Origin: Actinoplanes regularis
Lineage (GTDB): Bacteria; Actinomycetota; Actinomycetes; Mycobacteriales; Micromonosporaceae
DNA: 64,000 nt
Assembly: GCF_900188005.1 (NCBI RefSeq)
Contig: NZ_FZNR01000002.1
Location: 310,001 to 374,000 of the forward strand
Direction: 5' to 3'
The first letter of the stretch is position 1; each line of letters begins with the position of its first letter. The position numbers and the translations under genes were made by a program. The notes under the pieces are model-generated. The model had not been told where the DNA came from. It worked only from the letters and a program-made list of their open reading frames with translations, and did not search any database. Shown in pieces: positions 7,869-15,877 of the stretch.

Positions 7869-8996
7869 ATGACCACACCGATCACGATCGTGGGCGCCGG
7901 ACTCGGCGGCCTGACCCTCGCCCGGGTGCTCCACGTGCACGGCATCCCCGCGACCGTCTACGAGCTCGACGCCTCACCCACCGCCCGCGCCCAGGGCGGC
8001 ATGCTCGACATCCACGACTACAACGGTCAGGTGGCGATCCGGGCGGCCGGCCTGTTCGACGAGTTCCAGAAGATCATCCACCCCGGCGGCGAGGCGACCC
8101 GGATCCTCGACCGGCACGGCATGGTGCGCCACGAGGAGGAGGACGACGGCACCCGCGGCCGCCCCGAGGTCGACCGCGACCAGCTGCGGCGGATGCTGCT
8201 GGACTCGCTGCCCGGTGACACCGTCCGCTGGGGCGCCAAGCTCACCGGAGTCGGCAGCCTGGGCGACGGCCGGCACGAGCTCGCCTTCGCCGACGGGACC
8301 ACCGTCACCACCGGACTGCTGGTCGGCGCGGACGGGGCCTGGTCCCGGGTGCGGCCGCTGCTCTCCGACGCCAGGCCCACCTACACCGGGATGTCCTTCG
8401 TCGAAGTGGACCTCTTCGACGCGGACACCCGCCACCCCGGCCCGGCCCGCACCGTCGGTGCCGGCATGCTCTTCGCCCTCGGACCCGGCCGGGGATTCCT
8501 CGCCCACCGGGAGACCGACGGCAGCCTGCACGTCTACATCGCCGTCGGCAAGCCGGCCGGCTGGACCGCGAGCATCGACTGGACCGACACCGAACGGGCG
8601 AAGGCACTGATGGTGACCGAGTTCCGCGACTGGGCGCCGGAGTTCCACGCGCTGATCACCGAGGCGGACGGCGCGCTGGTGCCGCGGACCATCAACGCGC
8701 TGCCGATCGAGCATCGGTGGGCGCGCGTGCCCGGGGTGACCCTGGTCGGGGACGCCGCGCACGTGATGTCGCCGTTCGCCGGCGAGGGGGCGAACCTCGC
8801 GATGCTCGACGGATCCGCGCTGGGCGAGGCCATCGCCGCGCATCCGGGAGACGTCGAGAAGGCGCTTGCCGCGTACGAGGCGGAGCTCTTCCCGCGCAGC
8901 GCCGAGGCCGCCGCGGAGGCCGCTCGGAATCTGATGCTCTGCTTCGACGAGACCGCACCGCAGAGTCTGCTCGACCAGTTCGCCGCGTACTCCTGA
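7869..8996 (+). CDS. FAD-dependent monooxygenase, TetX-like
   Basis: 375-residue group A flavoprotein hydroxylase. It has the dinucleotide-binding GAGLGG at 8-13, a central RDQLRRMLLDSL segment, and the FAD-contacting GDAAHVMSPFAGEGAN near 295-310. Overall layout and length match Tet(X)-like monooxygenases, which hydroxylate planar aromatic substrates including tetracyclines; the real substrate here is unknown. A strong ribosome site (AAGGAGAAG) lies before ATG 7869. Paired with the TetR gene upstream through shared operators, it may be a small inducible detoxification unit. Confidence 0.88.
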   Translation: MTTPITIVGAGLGGLTLARVLHVHGIPATVYELDASPTARAQGGMLDIHDYNGQVAIRAAGLFDEFQKIIHPGGEATRILDRHGMVRHEEEDDGTRGRPEVDRDQLRRMLLDSLPGDTVRWGAKLTGVGSLGDGRHELAFADGTTVTTGLLVGADGAWSRVRPLLSDARPTYTGMSFVEVDLFDADTRHPGPARTVGAGMLFALGPGRGFLAHRETDGSLHVYIAVGKPAGWTASIDWTDTERAKALMVTEFRDWAPEFHALITEADGALVPRTINALPIEHRWARVPGVTLVGDAAHVMSPFAGEGANLAMLDGSALGEAIAAHPGDVEKALAAYEAELFPRSAEAAAEAARNLMLCFDETAPQSLLDQFAAYS

Positions 8997-9092
8997 CCCG
9001 GCTCCCGCCCGATGCCACTCACCTAAGTTGATCTTGGATGCGGCGACGGGCGGGGCACGCCCTCTCCGGGGGTTGGTCGCGAGAAGGTCGCA

Positions 9093-10016
9093 TCAGGCTC
9101 CCGCGGGCTGGGGATAGCGGGCGCCGTTGACCGTGACCCGCAGCGAATACACGCTAATCCCGGCGGTGATGAAGAGGTGATTGCGCTTCGGACCCCCGAA
9201 GGTGAGGTTGGCGACCGACTCCGGCAGCAGCAGCTTGCCGATCAGGGTGCCGTCGGTGTCGAAGCAGTGCACACCGTCCCAGGCCGCGGCCCAGACCCGG
9301 CCGGCGCCGTCCAGCCGCAGGCCGTCGAAGCGCCCGTTGTCGCACTCGGCGAAGATCTTCCCGCCCGCCAGCTCGCCGTCGGCGGTGACGTCGAAGACCC
9401 GGATGTGGCTGGGCTCCTGCCGGGTGTCCGCGATGTACAGCTGCCGCTCGTCCGGGGAGAAGGCCAGGCCGTTGGGGCGGCAGAAGTCGTCGGCGACCAC
9501 TCGCAGCTCACCGGTGGCCGGGTCGAGCCGGAAGACGTAGCAGTCGTCGCCGAACTCGCTGTCGGCCTGGTTGCCCTCGTAGTCGCTGAAAATCCCGTAG
9601 ATCGGGTCGGTGAACCAGATCGTGCCGTCGGCGCGCACGACCACATCGTTCGGGCTGTTGAGCCGCCTGCCCTCGTACCGATCGGCGAGCACGGTGACGA
9701 AGCCGTCGTGTTCGGTGCGGGTGACGCGCCGGTTGCCCTGCTCGCAGGTGATGAGCCGGCCCTGCCGGTCGACGGTGTTGCCGTTGGCGTATCCGGAGAA
9801 ATGGCGGAAGACGCCGACAGCGCCGGTGGTCTCGTCCCAGCGCAGGAGCCGGTCGTTGGGGATGTCGCTCCACACCAGGTAGCGCCCGGCCGGGAAGTAG
9901 GCCGGGCCCTCGGTCTTGCGCGAGCCGGCGTGCAGCCGCTCGAGGACGAAGTCTCCGTTGATGTACTTGAAGCGTTCGTCGAGGACCTGGAACTGGGCGG
10001 GGATGGTCTCGGTCAT
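9093..10016 (-). CDS. SMP-30/gluconolactonase family protein
   Basis: 307-residue six-bladed beta-propeller hydrolase. Metal-site elements are visible: Glu in KTEGPAYFPAG, Asn in LNSPNDVVVRADG, and RPNGLAFSPDE followed by LYIADTR. Members hydrolyse sugar lactones or related esters, but the substrate cannot be read from sequence. ATG 10016 follows GAGGAG. Divergent from an AsnC/Lrp regulator, which probably controls it. Confidence 0.88.
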   Translation of the reverse strand: MTETIPAQFQVLDERFKYINGDFVLERLHAGSRKTEGPAYFPAGRYLVWSDIPNDRLLRWDETTGAVGVFRHFSGYANGNTVDRQGRLITCEQGNRRVTRTEHDGFVTVLADRYEGRRLNSPNDVVVRADGTIWFTDPIYGIFSDYEGNQADSEFGDDCYVFRLDPATGELRVVADDFCRPNGLAFSPDERQLYIADTRQEPSHIRVFDVTADGELAGGKIFAECDNGRFDGLRLDGAGRVWAAAWDGVHCFDTDGTLIGKLLLPESVANLTFGGPKRNHLFITAGISVYSLRVTVNGARYPQPAGA

Positions 10017-10096
10017 CGCGGGCTCCTCATCGCAAGCTGATCCTCATTCGGATCGAAGCTATCATCTCCGAACACAGTATGGTCATTGACGGATTC

Positions 10097-10109
10097 ACCT
10101 GATTCAGGT
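10097..10109. promoter_or_regulatory. Palindrome ACCTGATTCAGGT in the SMP-30/AsnC divergent region
   Basis: Perfect 13-bp inverted repeat between two divergent genes, 19 bases upstream of the AsnC start. A second short palindrome TTCGGATCGAA lies at 10047-10057. Likely binding sites for the adjacent AsnC-type regulator. Confidence 0.5.
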
Positions 10110-10128
10110 TCTACGAAATGAGGAAACG

Positions 10129-10590
10129 GTGGACGGCACGGATCGTGCGCTGCTGGCGGCGTTGCAGGCCGACGCCACGCAGGCGTATGCGGATCTCGGC
10201 AAGGCGGTGGGGCTGTCGGCGGGGTCGGCCCACGAGCGGGTACGCAAGCTGCGCGAGCGGAAGGTCATCCGGCGTACCACCGTCGACGTCGACCCGGCCG
10301 CGGTCCAGCGTGGCGTGCTCGCGTTCGTGCTGCTCCAGGCCAATTCGTGGATGGGAGACCCGCCGACCCGGGACGCGCTGGCGGCCATCCCGGAGATTCA
10401 GGAGGCCCACATCGTCGCCGGGTCGGCGTCGCTGCTGGTGAAGGTCCGCACCGCGACCACGGAGCAGCTACAGGCCGTGCTGCGGCGGGCCTTCGACATC
10501 GACGGCGTCACCGGGACCGAGACGATCGTCGTGCTGGAGACGTTCTTCGAGCGGCCGCTGAACGTCCTCGACCAGGACCCACCCGGGTAA
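10129..10590 (+). CDS. Lrp/AsnC-family transcriptional regulator
   Basis: 153 residues: N-terminal HTH (about 1-50, DRALLAALQADATQAYADLG...) and C-terminal RAM/ligand domain (about 65-140, with the GSASLLVKVRT and DGVTGTETIVVLE strands). GTG 10129 follows GAGGA by 5-6 bases. It is probably autoregulated and controls the divergent SMP-30 gene. Its last 11 codons and stop are the founder unit of a 37-bp tandem repeat. Confidence 0.9.
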   Translation: MDGTDRALLAALQADATQAYADLGKAVGLSAGSAHERVRKLRERKVIRRTTVDVDPAAVQRGVLAFVLLQANSWMGDPPTRDALAAIPEIQEAHIVAGSASLLVKVRTATTEQLQAVLRRAFDIDGVTGTETIVVLETFFERPLNVLDQDPPG

Positions 10591-10701
10591 ACCGCTCAAC
10601 GCCCCCGACCAGGACCCGCCCGGGCAAACCGCTCAACGCCCCCGACCAGAACCCGGCCGGCAAACCGCTCAACGTCCCCGGCCAGAACCCGGCCGGGTAA
10701 A
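10555..10701. repeat. 37-bp tandem repeat, 4 units, founded by the 3' end of the AsnC gene
   Basis: Units at 10555-10591 (coding end plus TAA), 10592-10628, 10629-10664 (36 bp) and 10665-10701, each beginning CCGCTSAACG. A fifth, degraded start (CCGCTCAGCG) at 10702 overlaps the end of the convergent FBP gene. The unit is not a multiple of three, so the array does not extend the protein. Confidence 0.9.
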
Positions 10702-10705
10702 CCGC

Positions 10706-11230
10706 TCAGCGTGCCGGCGAGCCCGCGACCCGGGACGTGAACGCGGACAGCTTGAGCAGCGCGCGGTCGATCTTCTCCGTCGCCGTCAGCGTCTCCTCGA
10801 AGCGGACCAGGCGCATCTTCGGCTGCCGCTTTCCCCGCAGGTAGAGCGAGCAGGCCAGGTCCGAGCAGAGATAGTCCCCGACCGAGTTCCCGTTGCGCCC
10901 CGCCGCCCCGGCGAGCGGTGCCGTGAACAGGCTGACCCCGCCGGCGTTGTGGTCGGTCAGGCAGACCTGGCACATGCTGGACCGGGCGGCGCTCACCTTG
11001 CCGCCGCCCTCCGCCTTGCGCAGCAGGATCCCGACCCGGGGACGCGCGCCGGCCGGGGTGGGCACCACGATCGCCGCCCGCTGCGGCGCTGCCGGGTCGA
11101 TCCAGCCGAAGAAGTCCAGATCGTCCCAGGGGGTCTCGCGGAAGTCGGTAGGCAGCTTGATCCGCGCCGCCTCGCCCTTGCTGCAGTTGACGAACGAGGC
11201 CCGGATCTCCGCCTCGCTGATCGGTTCCAT
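10706..11230 (-). CDS. FBP-domain protein (EF-G-binding/FusB-like) with treble-clef zinc finger
   Basis: 174 residues. The C-terminal half holds paired cysteines MCQVC and LCSDLAC that would bind zinc in a treble-clef finger, with the typical SVGDYLCSDLACSLYLRGK context and a helical N-terminal part. Homologues of the FusB/FBP family bind elongation factor G on the ribosome; some give fusidic-acid tolerance. ATG 11230 is preferred; a GTG at 11248 is possible. Stand-alone gene. Confidence 0.8.
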   Translation of the reverse strand: MEPISEAEIRASFVNCSKGEAARIKLPTDFRETPWDDLDFFGWIDPAAPQRAAIVVPTPAGARPRVGILLRKAEGGGKVSAARSSMCQVCLTDHNAGGVSLFTAPLAGAAGRNGNSVGDYLCSDLACSLYLRGKRQPKMRLVRFEETLTATEKIDRALLKLSAFTSRVAGSPAR

Positions 11231-11404
11231 GAGGTCGGACCCTTGCACAGCCCGAACCGCCCGTCACCCGATTTAGCGGCGATCACATTCAAAATCCATT
11301 TTTCCGGTACGACCGACGGAGCCCCGTGGGCAGGCATTTCGGCCACGTTGCCGTGCCGGTCTCGCGCGAGGCCCGCACCGCCCCGCCCGGCCGCGGCCGC
11401 GCGT

Positions 11405-11678
11405 CCCGGTCTACCAGGTCAGGCCACCAGGCAAGGCGGCGGTTGCCCACGGCCGCGCGTCGCGATCTACCGACTCAGCCCACCAAGCAAGGCAGCGGTT
11501 ACCCACAGCCGCACCTCGCGATCTACCGACTCAGCCCACCAAGCAAGGCAGCGGCTGGCCACGGCCGCGCGTCGCGATCTACCGACTCAGCCCACCAGGC
11601 AAGGCAGCGGTTGCCCACGGCCGCGCCTCGCGATCTACCGACTCAGCCCGCCAAGCAAGGCGGCGGCTGGCCACGGCG
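11405..11678. repeat. 56-bp tandem repeat, 5 units
   Basis: Units begin at 11405 (degenerate), 11461, 11517, 11573 and 11629, sharing CGCGATCTACCGACTCAGCC and AAGCAAGGCRGCGG. It fills the roughly 500-base gap 11231-11742 between the FBP gene start and the end of the TetR gene. Unlike the other arrays it does not include a stop codon. No gene is supported in this gap. Confidence 0.9.
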
Positions 11679-11742
11679 GTTGGCGCCGGTCGTGGTTGAT
11701 CGGTGGGCGCGGGCTGTTGCCGGGTCGCCCTTGGACCGGAGG

Positions 11743-12582
11743 TCAGCGGGGTAACCGGTCGAAGCCGTCGAGCAGGAGGTTCAGGGCGAACTCGAACTCG
11801 AACTGGTCGTCGCAACCGGAGCCGACCACCGAGGACTCGTCGTGGGCGGCCGCCGCCGCCATGGTGGCCAGGCTCGGATAGCGGTCGGCCATCGCGCGAG
11901 CCATCGCCAACTGGACCTCCGGCGGGGCCGGCTGCGAGTCGTTGAAGAGGTCCTGGGTGTAGCCGAGCATCCGGGTGCCCAGGGCGTGGACGATGTGGTG
12001 GGTCTGGTCCGGGGAGAAACCGCCGGCCAGGAAGAGGCCGATCACCGAGTCGAGGTAGGCGAGCATCGCCGGGCTCGGGTCGGTGCGGGAGTGGATCACG
12101 CGCCAGGCCCATGGGTGGCGCAGCAGAGCCTGGCGAGCGCCGAGAATCCGCTGCCGGACCGCGCCTTTCCAGCCCTCACCCGCTGCCGGCTCCCCCTTCG
12201 CGAGCACCGGATCCACCGAGGACGCAACGATCGTTGCCGGCGCTGGGCTGACCGAGACCTGCGCCGAGGTGACCGGGACCGGCGCCGAGCCGACCGAGAC
12301 CGGCGCCGGGGTGATCGGGACCGGCACTGAGGTGATCGAGACCGGCGCCGAGGTGATCGAGACCGGCGCCGAGGTGATCGAGGCGATCACCGTGTCGACC
12401 ATGCCGTCCAGCAGCTCGTCCTTGTTGGCGACGTGCTTGTACAGCGCCATCGGCACCACGCCCAGCTCCTGAGCGAGGTTGCGCATGCTCAGCGTGTCGA
12501 GGCCGGTCCGGTCGGCCAGTTCGACCGCGGCACGCAACACCCGCTCCCGGTTGAGCGGAACTCGCCGCTCGGCAACATCCAC
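11743..12582 (-). CDS. TetR-family repressor with an in-frame 7-residue repeat insertion
   Basis: 279 residues, long for TetR. HTH at about 14-52 (AAVELADRTGLDTLSMRN, LGVVPMALYKHVANK). Residues 68-116 are seven copies of a heptad related to SITSAPV, encoded by 21-bp DNA repeats and inserted right after the HTH/first linker helix. The C-terminal ligand domain (about 135-279) then follows normally. Divergent from an MDR-type oxidoreductase with two strong palindromes between them, so it probably represses that gene and perhaps itself. GTG 12582 is the start; the upstream sequence has no strong ribosome site. Confidence 0.87.
   Translation of the reverse strand: MDVAERRVPLNRERVLRAAVELADRTGLDTLSMRNLAQELGVVPMALYKHVANKDELLDGMVDTVIASITSAPVSITSAPVSITSVPVPITPAPVSVGSAPVPVTSAQVSVSPAPATIVASSVDPVLAKGEPAAGEGWKGAVRQRILGARQALLRHPWAWRVIHSRTDPSPAMLAYLDSVIGLFLAGGFSPDQTHHIVHALGTRMLGYTQDLFNDSQPAPPEVQLAMARAMADRYPSLATMAAAAAHDESSVVGSGCDDQFEFEFALNLLLDGFDRLPR
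12235..12381 (-). repeat. 21-bp coding minisatellite, 7 units, inside the TetR gene
   Basis: Encodes (S/P)(I/V)(T/G/S)(S/P)(A/V)(P/Q)(V/A) heptads. The three units nearest the gene start are almost identical and the distal ones diverged, consistent with recent expansion from one end. The multiple of three keeps the frame. Confidence 0.9.
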
Positions 12583-12604
12583 GTGCCAACCCTAATCCCC
12601 CCGA

Positions 12605-12659
12605 TTGACAGGTGTACGACGTACACCTAGTCTCGAAATCAGGTGTACGGCGTACACCT
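12605..12659 (+). promoter_or_regulatory. Promoter with two 19-bp operators for the MDR oxidoreductase
   Basis: A -35 TTGACA (12605-12610), 17-base spacer and -10 TAGTCT (12628-12633) are overlapped by the palindrome AGGTGTACGACGTACACCT (12610-12628). A second copy, AGGTGTACGGCGTACACCT, lies at 12641-12659; centres are 31 bases apart. This is a classical repressor arrangement, most likely for the divergent TetR at 11743-12582. Confidence 0.82.
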
Positions 12660-12677
12660 TCTACTGAGGAGGCAGGG

Positions 12678-13676
12678 ATGAAGGCGATCACCCAGGACAG
12701 GTACGGCGGACCGGAGCGGCTGCGCTGGACCGAGGTGGAAACCCCGGTGCCGGGCGACGGCGAGGTGCTGGTGCGCGTGCGAGCGGCGTCGCTCAACGCC
12801 TACGACTGGCACTTCATGCGCGGCGATCCGTACCTGATGAGGTCTCAGATGGGTCTCACCCGGCCGGCCCGGAGCATCCGCGGCCGCGATGTCGCCGGCG
12901 AGGTCGCGGCCACCTTCACGAACGGCACGACCACCTTCGACGCCGGGGACGCCGTCTTCGCCGACCTGGGCCACCTCCAGGGCACCTTCGCGGAGTACGT
13001 CTGCGTCCCGCACCACCTGCTCGCCCCGATGCCGGCCGGCCTGAGCTTCGCCGAGGCGGCCGCGCTCCCACTGGCCGGTAACGCGGCCCTGTCCTGCCTG
13101 CGCGACGGCGGGCTGAAGGCCGGCCAGACGATCCTGATCAACGGCGCGTCCGGCGGGGTCGGCACGTTCGCGGTGCAGATCGCCAAGGCCCGGGAGGCGC
13201 GGGTGACCGCCGTCTGCAGCACCCGCAACGTCGAGTTGGTCACCAAGCTCGGCGCGGACCGGGTGATCGACTACACCGTGACGGACTTCGCGACGGCCCC
13301 GGAACGGTACGACGTGGTCCTCGACCTGGTCGGCAACCGCTCCCTGCGTGACCTGCGCCGGGTGCTGACCCCGGACGGCACGCTGGTCCTCTCCGGCGGC
13401 GGCGTCTCCACCGGAGGAAGCCTGATCGGCCCGATGCCGCTCTTCGTCCGCGGCCAGTTGCTCGCCCGCCTCCAGCGCCGGCAGCGGGTGGTCGTCCCGG
13501 GCTCGGACCCGAGCCGGGCCACCCTCGACGAGCTGTGCACCCTGATCGAATCCGGTCGGGTGACCCCGGCGATCGACCGCACCTTCCCGCTGGCCGAGGC
13601 CGCCGCGGCGATCCGCTACCTGGAGACCGAACACGCCCGCGCCAAAGTGGTGCTGACCGTCGGCCCACGGGAATAG
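12678..13676 (+). CDS. NAD(P)-dependent MDR oxidoreductase (quinone-reductase/zinc-independent alcohol-dehydrogenase type)
   Basis: 332 residues. GroES-like N-terminal half and Rossmann half with INGASGGVGTFAVQIAKA (about 155-172). It lacks the structural-zinc cysteine set, so it belongs to the zinc-independent quinone-oxidoreductase-like branch. Starts at ATG 12678 behind AGGAGG. Transcribed from the operator-laden promoter immediately upstream, hence inducible. Substrate unknown. Confidence 0.9.
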   Translation: MKAITQDRYGGPERLRWTEVETPVPGDGEVLVRVRAASLNAYDWHFMRGDPYLMRSQMGLTRPARSIRGRDVAGEVAATFTNGTTTFDAGDAVFADLGHLQGTFAEYVCVPHHLLAPMPAGLSFAEAAALPLAGNAALSCLRDGGLKAGQTILINGASGGVGTFAVQIAKAREARVTAVCSTRNVELVTKLGADRVIDYTVTDFATAPERYDVVLDLVGNRSLRDLRRVLTPDGTLVLSGGGVSTGGSLIGPMPLFVRGQLLARLQRRQRVVVPGSDPSRATLDELCTLIESGRVTPAIDRTFPLAEAAAAIRYLETEHARAKVVLTVGPRE

Positions 13677-13716
13677 ACCCCCGGACCGCGGGATCAGACG
13701 TGCCAGGATGCCGGGC

Positions 13717-14514
13717 ATGACGACAGAGACGCGGGACCGATTCCGGGAGCTGCACCAGACCGGCACGTTCATCATGCCGAACCCGTGGGACGCCGGCTCG
13801 GCCCGGCTGCTGGCGGCCATGGGCTTCGCCGCCCTGGCCACCACCTCGTCCGGCTTCGCGGCCACGCTCGGCCGGCAGGACCAGCACGTCACCCGGGACG
13901 AACTGGTGGCGCACGTCGCCGCGCTGACCGCCGCGATCGAGATCCCGCTCAACGTCGACGCCGAGCGCTGCTTCGCGGACACCCCGGCCGGCCTCCGCGA
14001 GACGGTCGACCTGCTGGCCGCGGCCGGCGCGGCGGGCATCTCGATCGAGGACTTCGACCCGGCCACCGGCCGGATCGAGACCGTGACGGCGGGCGCCGAG
14101 CGGGTGGCCGTGGTCGCCGGGGCCTGCGCCCGGCACGGGATCGTCCTCACCGCCCGCGCCGAGAACCACCTCTACGGCCACGACGATCTCGATGACACCG
14201 TCGCGCGGCTGAGGGCCTACCGGGCGGCGGGCGCCGACGTGGTCTACGCGCCCGGGTTGCGGACCTCGGAGGCGATCGCGCGCGTGGTCGCCGAGGTGCC
14301 CGCGCCGGTGAACGTGCTGGCCGTCGGCGGCGCCCCGGCCGTTCCGGAGCTGGCCGCGCTCGGCGTGCGCCGCGTCTCCATCGGCGGGGCGCTCGCCTGG
14401 GCCGCCTACGGCGCGATGCGTGACGCGGCCCGGGAGCTGCTGACCACGGGGACCACGACGTTCCGCGAGGGTGCCCTGCGCGGCGAGGAGATCGAGGCGG
14501 CGTTCAAGGACTGA
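13717..14514 (+). CDS. Isocitrate lyase/PEP mutase superfamily protein
   Basis: 265-residue TIM-barrel enzyme. Typical features are FIMPNPWDAGSARLL at the N-terminus, VDAERCFADTPAG and ISIEDFDP (metal-binding acidic residues), TARAENHLYG, and a C-terminal VRRVSIGGALAW. The family includes carboxyphosphonoenolpyruvate mutase, methylisocitrate lyase-like and oxaloacetate-decarboxylase-like members; the exact reaction is undetermined. ATG 13717 has AGGA 8 bases upstream; an ATG at 13708 is also in frame. Follows the MDR gene by 40 bases and may be co-transcribed. Confidence 0.85.
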   Translation: MTTETRDRFRELHQTGTFIMPNPWDAGSARLLAAMGFAALATTSSGFAATLGRQDQHVTRDELVAHVAALTAAIEIPLNVDAERCFADTPAGLRETVDLLAAAGAAGISIEDFDPATGRIETVTAGAERVAVVAGACARHGIVLTARAENHLYGHDDLDDTVARLRAYRAAGADVVYAPGLRTSEAIARVVAEVPAPVNVLAVGGAPAVPELAALGVRRVSIGGALAWAAYGAMRDAARELLTTGTTTFREGALRGEEIEAAFKD

Positions 14515-14527
14515 ACCAAGATATCGA

Positions 14528-14598
14528 CTGATTTGGATAGAATCAGCCCTTGTCTGTTCACGTGCACATGTCCTAGATCACCTTGTTGATCTATAGGA
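14528..14598. promoter_or_regulatory. A/T-rich control region with two inverted repeats before the sugar ABC operon
   Basis: CTGATT/AATCAG (14528-14533 and 14541-14546) and a longer imperfect repeat built from TCCTAGATCA (14571-14580) and TGATCTATAGGA (14587-14598). The stretch is markedly A/T-rich for this genome. Likely operators of a sugar-responsive regulator encoded elsewhere. Confidence 0.5.
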
Positions 14599-14650
14599 TA
14601 TCTGCCAATATCTCGGCCATGCTCGTGCTCGCCTATCAAGGAGTCCTCGC

Positions 14651-15877
14651 ATGACGATGAGCCGCCGCAACCTCCTCGGACTCGCCGCCGGCACCGGTGC
14701 GGCCTCGCTGCTGGCCGCCTGCGCCGGCCCCGGCGGTGAGTCCACAAAGCCCGGTGAGACGGGCGGGGAGATCTCCTTCGCCCACTGGCGGGCCGAGGAC
14801 AAGGACGTCTTCGAACAGATCATCAAGGACTCCAAGCTCGCCGTACGCCAGGACATCTCCCCGTCGAACGACTACCAGAGCACGGCGCTGCAGAAGCTCC
14901 GGGGCGGCACGGTCGGCGACGCGTTCACCGCGTTCCGGGGCGCGCAGTTCCTGGACATCGCCAAGGCCGGCGTCTGGACCGACCTGACCGGCAAGCCGCT
15001 CACGCAGAGGTACGAGCCCGCCCTGATCACCGCGGGCGCGCAGGACGGCAAGCAGCTCGGAGTGCCGTACCAGCTGGTCTTCAACACCCCGCTCGCCAAC
15101 CGGGACCTGGTGACCGAGACCCCGAAGGACTGGGACGGCTTCCTCGCGCTGCTCGACACGCTCAAGGGCAAGGGCGTCACGCCGATCGCCTGGCCGGGCG
15201 GCGACGCGGCCAATGCCGGCCAGCTGCTCAACGTCATGGTGGTCAACAACGCCCCCACCGACGACGCGCTCGGCCGGATCGAGACCGGTGAGGCCAAGGT
15301 GACCGACGACTGGTTCCTCACCGTGTTGAAGCAGTATCAGCAGCTCACGCCGTACTTCCAGAAGGGTGCGACCGGGACGGGCAGCGACGCGGCGCTGGCC
15401 CTCTTCGCGCAGGGCAAGGCGGGCCTGCTCGCCACCGGGTCGTTCCAGGTCTCCGGTGTCCGCAAGCTCGGCGCGAAGTTCCCGATCGACCTGCTCGCGC
15501 CGATCACCACCACCGCCGACAAGGCGAGGTACGAAGGCGTGTTCAACGCGACGTTCATCCTCGGCGTGAACGCCAAGTCGGCCAAGCAGGACGCCGCGCT
15601 GGCCTGGCTCGACCGCCTCTCCGACCCCGTGGTGGCCGGCGTCTACGCCAACGGCACGGCGCAGCACGTCACGGTCAAGGGCGTCGAGTACACCAACGCC
15701 GACCTCAAGGCGCTCGCGCCGTGGCTGTCCAGGAAGACCGCGCTGGCGCCGCGCTTCCAGTTCAGCAACCTGGACGTCCGCGGTGCGGTGGAGAACGCGG
15801 CGGTGCAGGTCGTCGGCGGCAAGAGCCCGGAGCAGGCCGCCGAGGCCGCCCAGAGGGTCGTCGACCAGAAGCGATGA
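14651..15877 (+). CDS. Sugar ABC transporter, lipoprotein substrate-binding protein
   Basis: 408 residues, extracytoplasmic solute-binding family 1. The N-terminus has a twin-arginine stretch (SRRNLLG, R5-R6) and lipobox LAAC (Cys24), so it is probably a Tat-exported lipoprotein. The body is typical (HWRAEDKDVFEQIIKD, GKQLGVPYQLVFNTPL, PKDWDGFLALLDTLK). GGAG precedes ATG 14651. Its stop overlaps the next start by 4 bases. Supplies an oligosaccharide or sugar to the permeases downstream; specificity unknown. Confidence 0.93.
   Translation: MTMSRRNLLGLAAGTGAASLLAACAGPGGESTKPGETGGEISFAHWRAEDKDVFEQIIKDSKLAVRQDISPSNDYQSTALQKLRGGTVGDAFTAFRGAQFLDIAKAGVWTDLTGKPLTQRYEPALITAGAQDGKQLGVPYQLVFNTPLANRDLVTETPKDWDGFLALLDTLKGKGVTPIAWPGGDAANAGQLLNVMVVNNAPTDDALGRIETGEAKVTDDWFLTVLKQYQQLTPYFQKGATGTGSDAALALFAQGKAGLLATGSFQVSGVRKLGAKFPIDLLAPITTTADKARYEGVFNATFILGVNAKSAKQDAALAWLDRLSDPVVAGVYANGTAQHVTVKGVEYTNADLKALAPWLSRKTALAPRFQFSNLDVRGAVENAAVQVVGGKSPEQAAEAAQRVVDQKR

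Noticed and set aside
11326..11754. 142-codon frame through the 56-bp repeat
   Set aside because: Translation of a noncoding tandem repeat.
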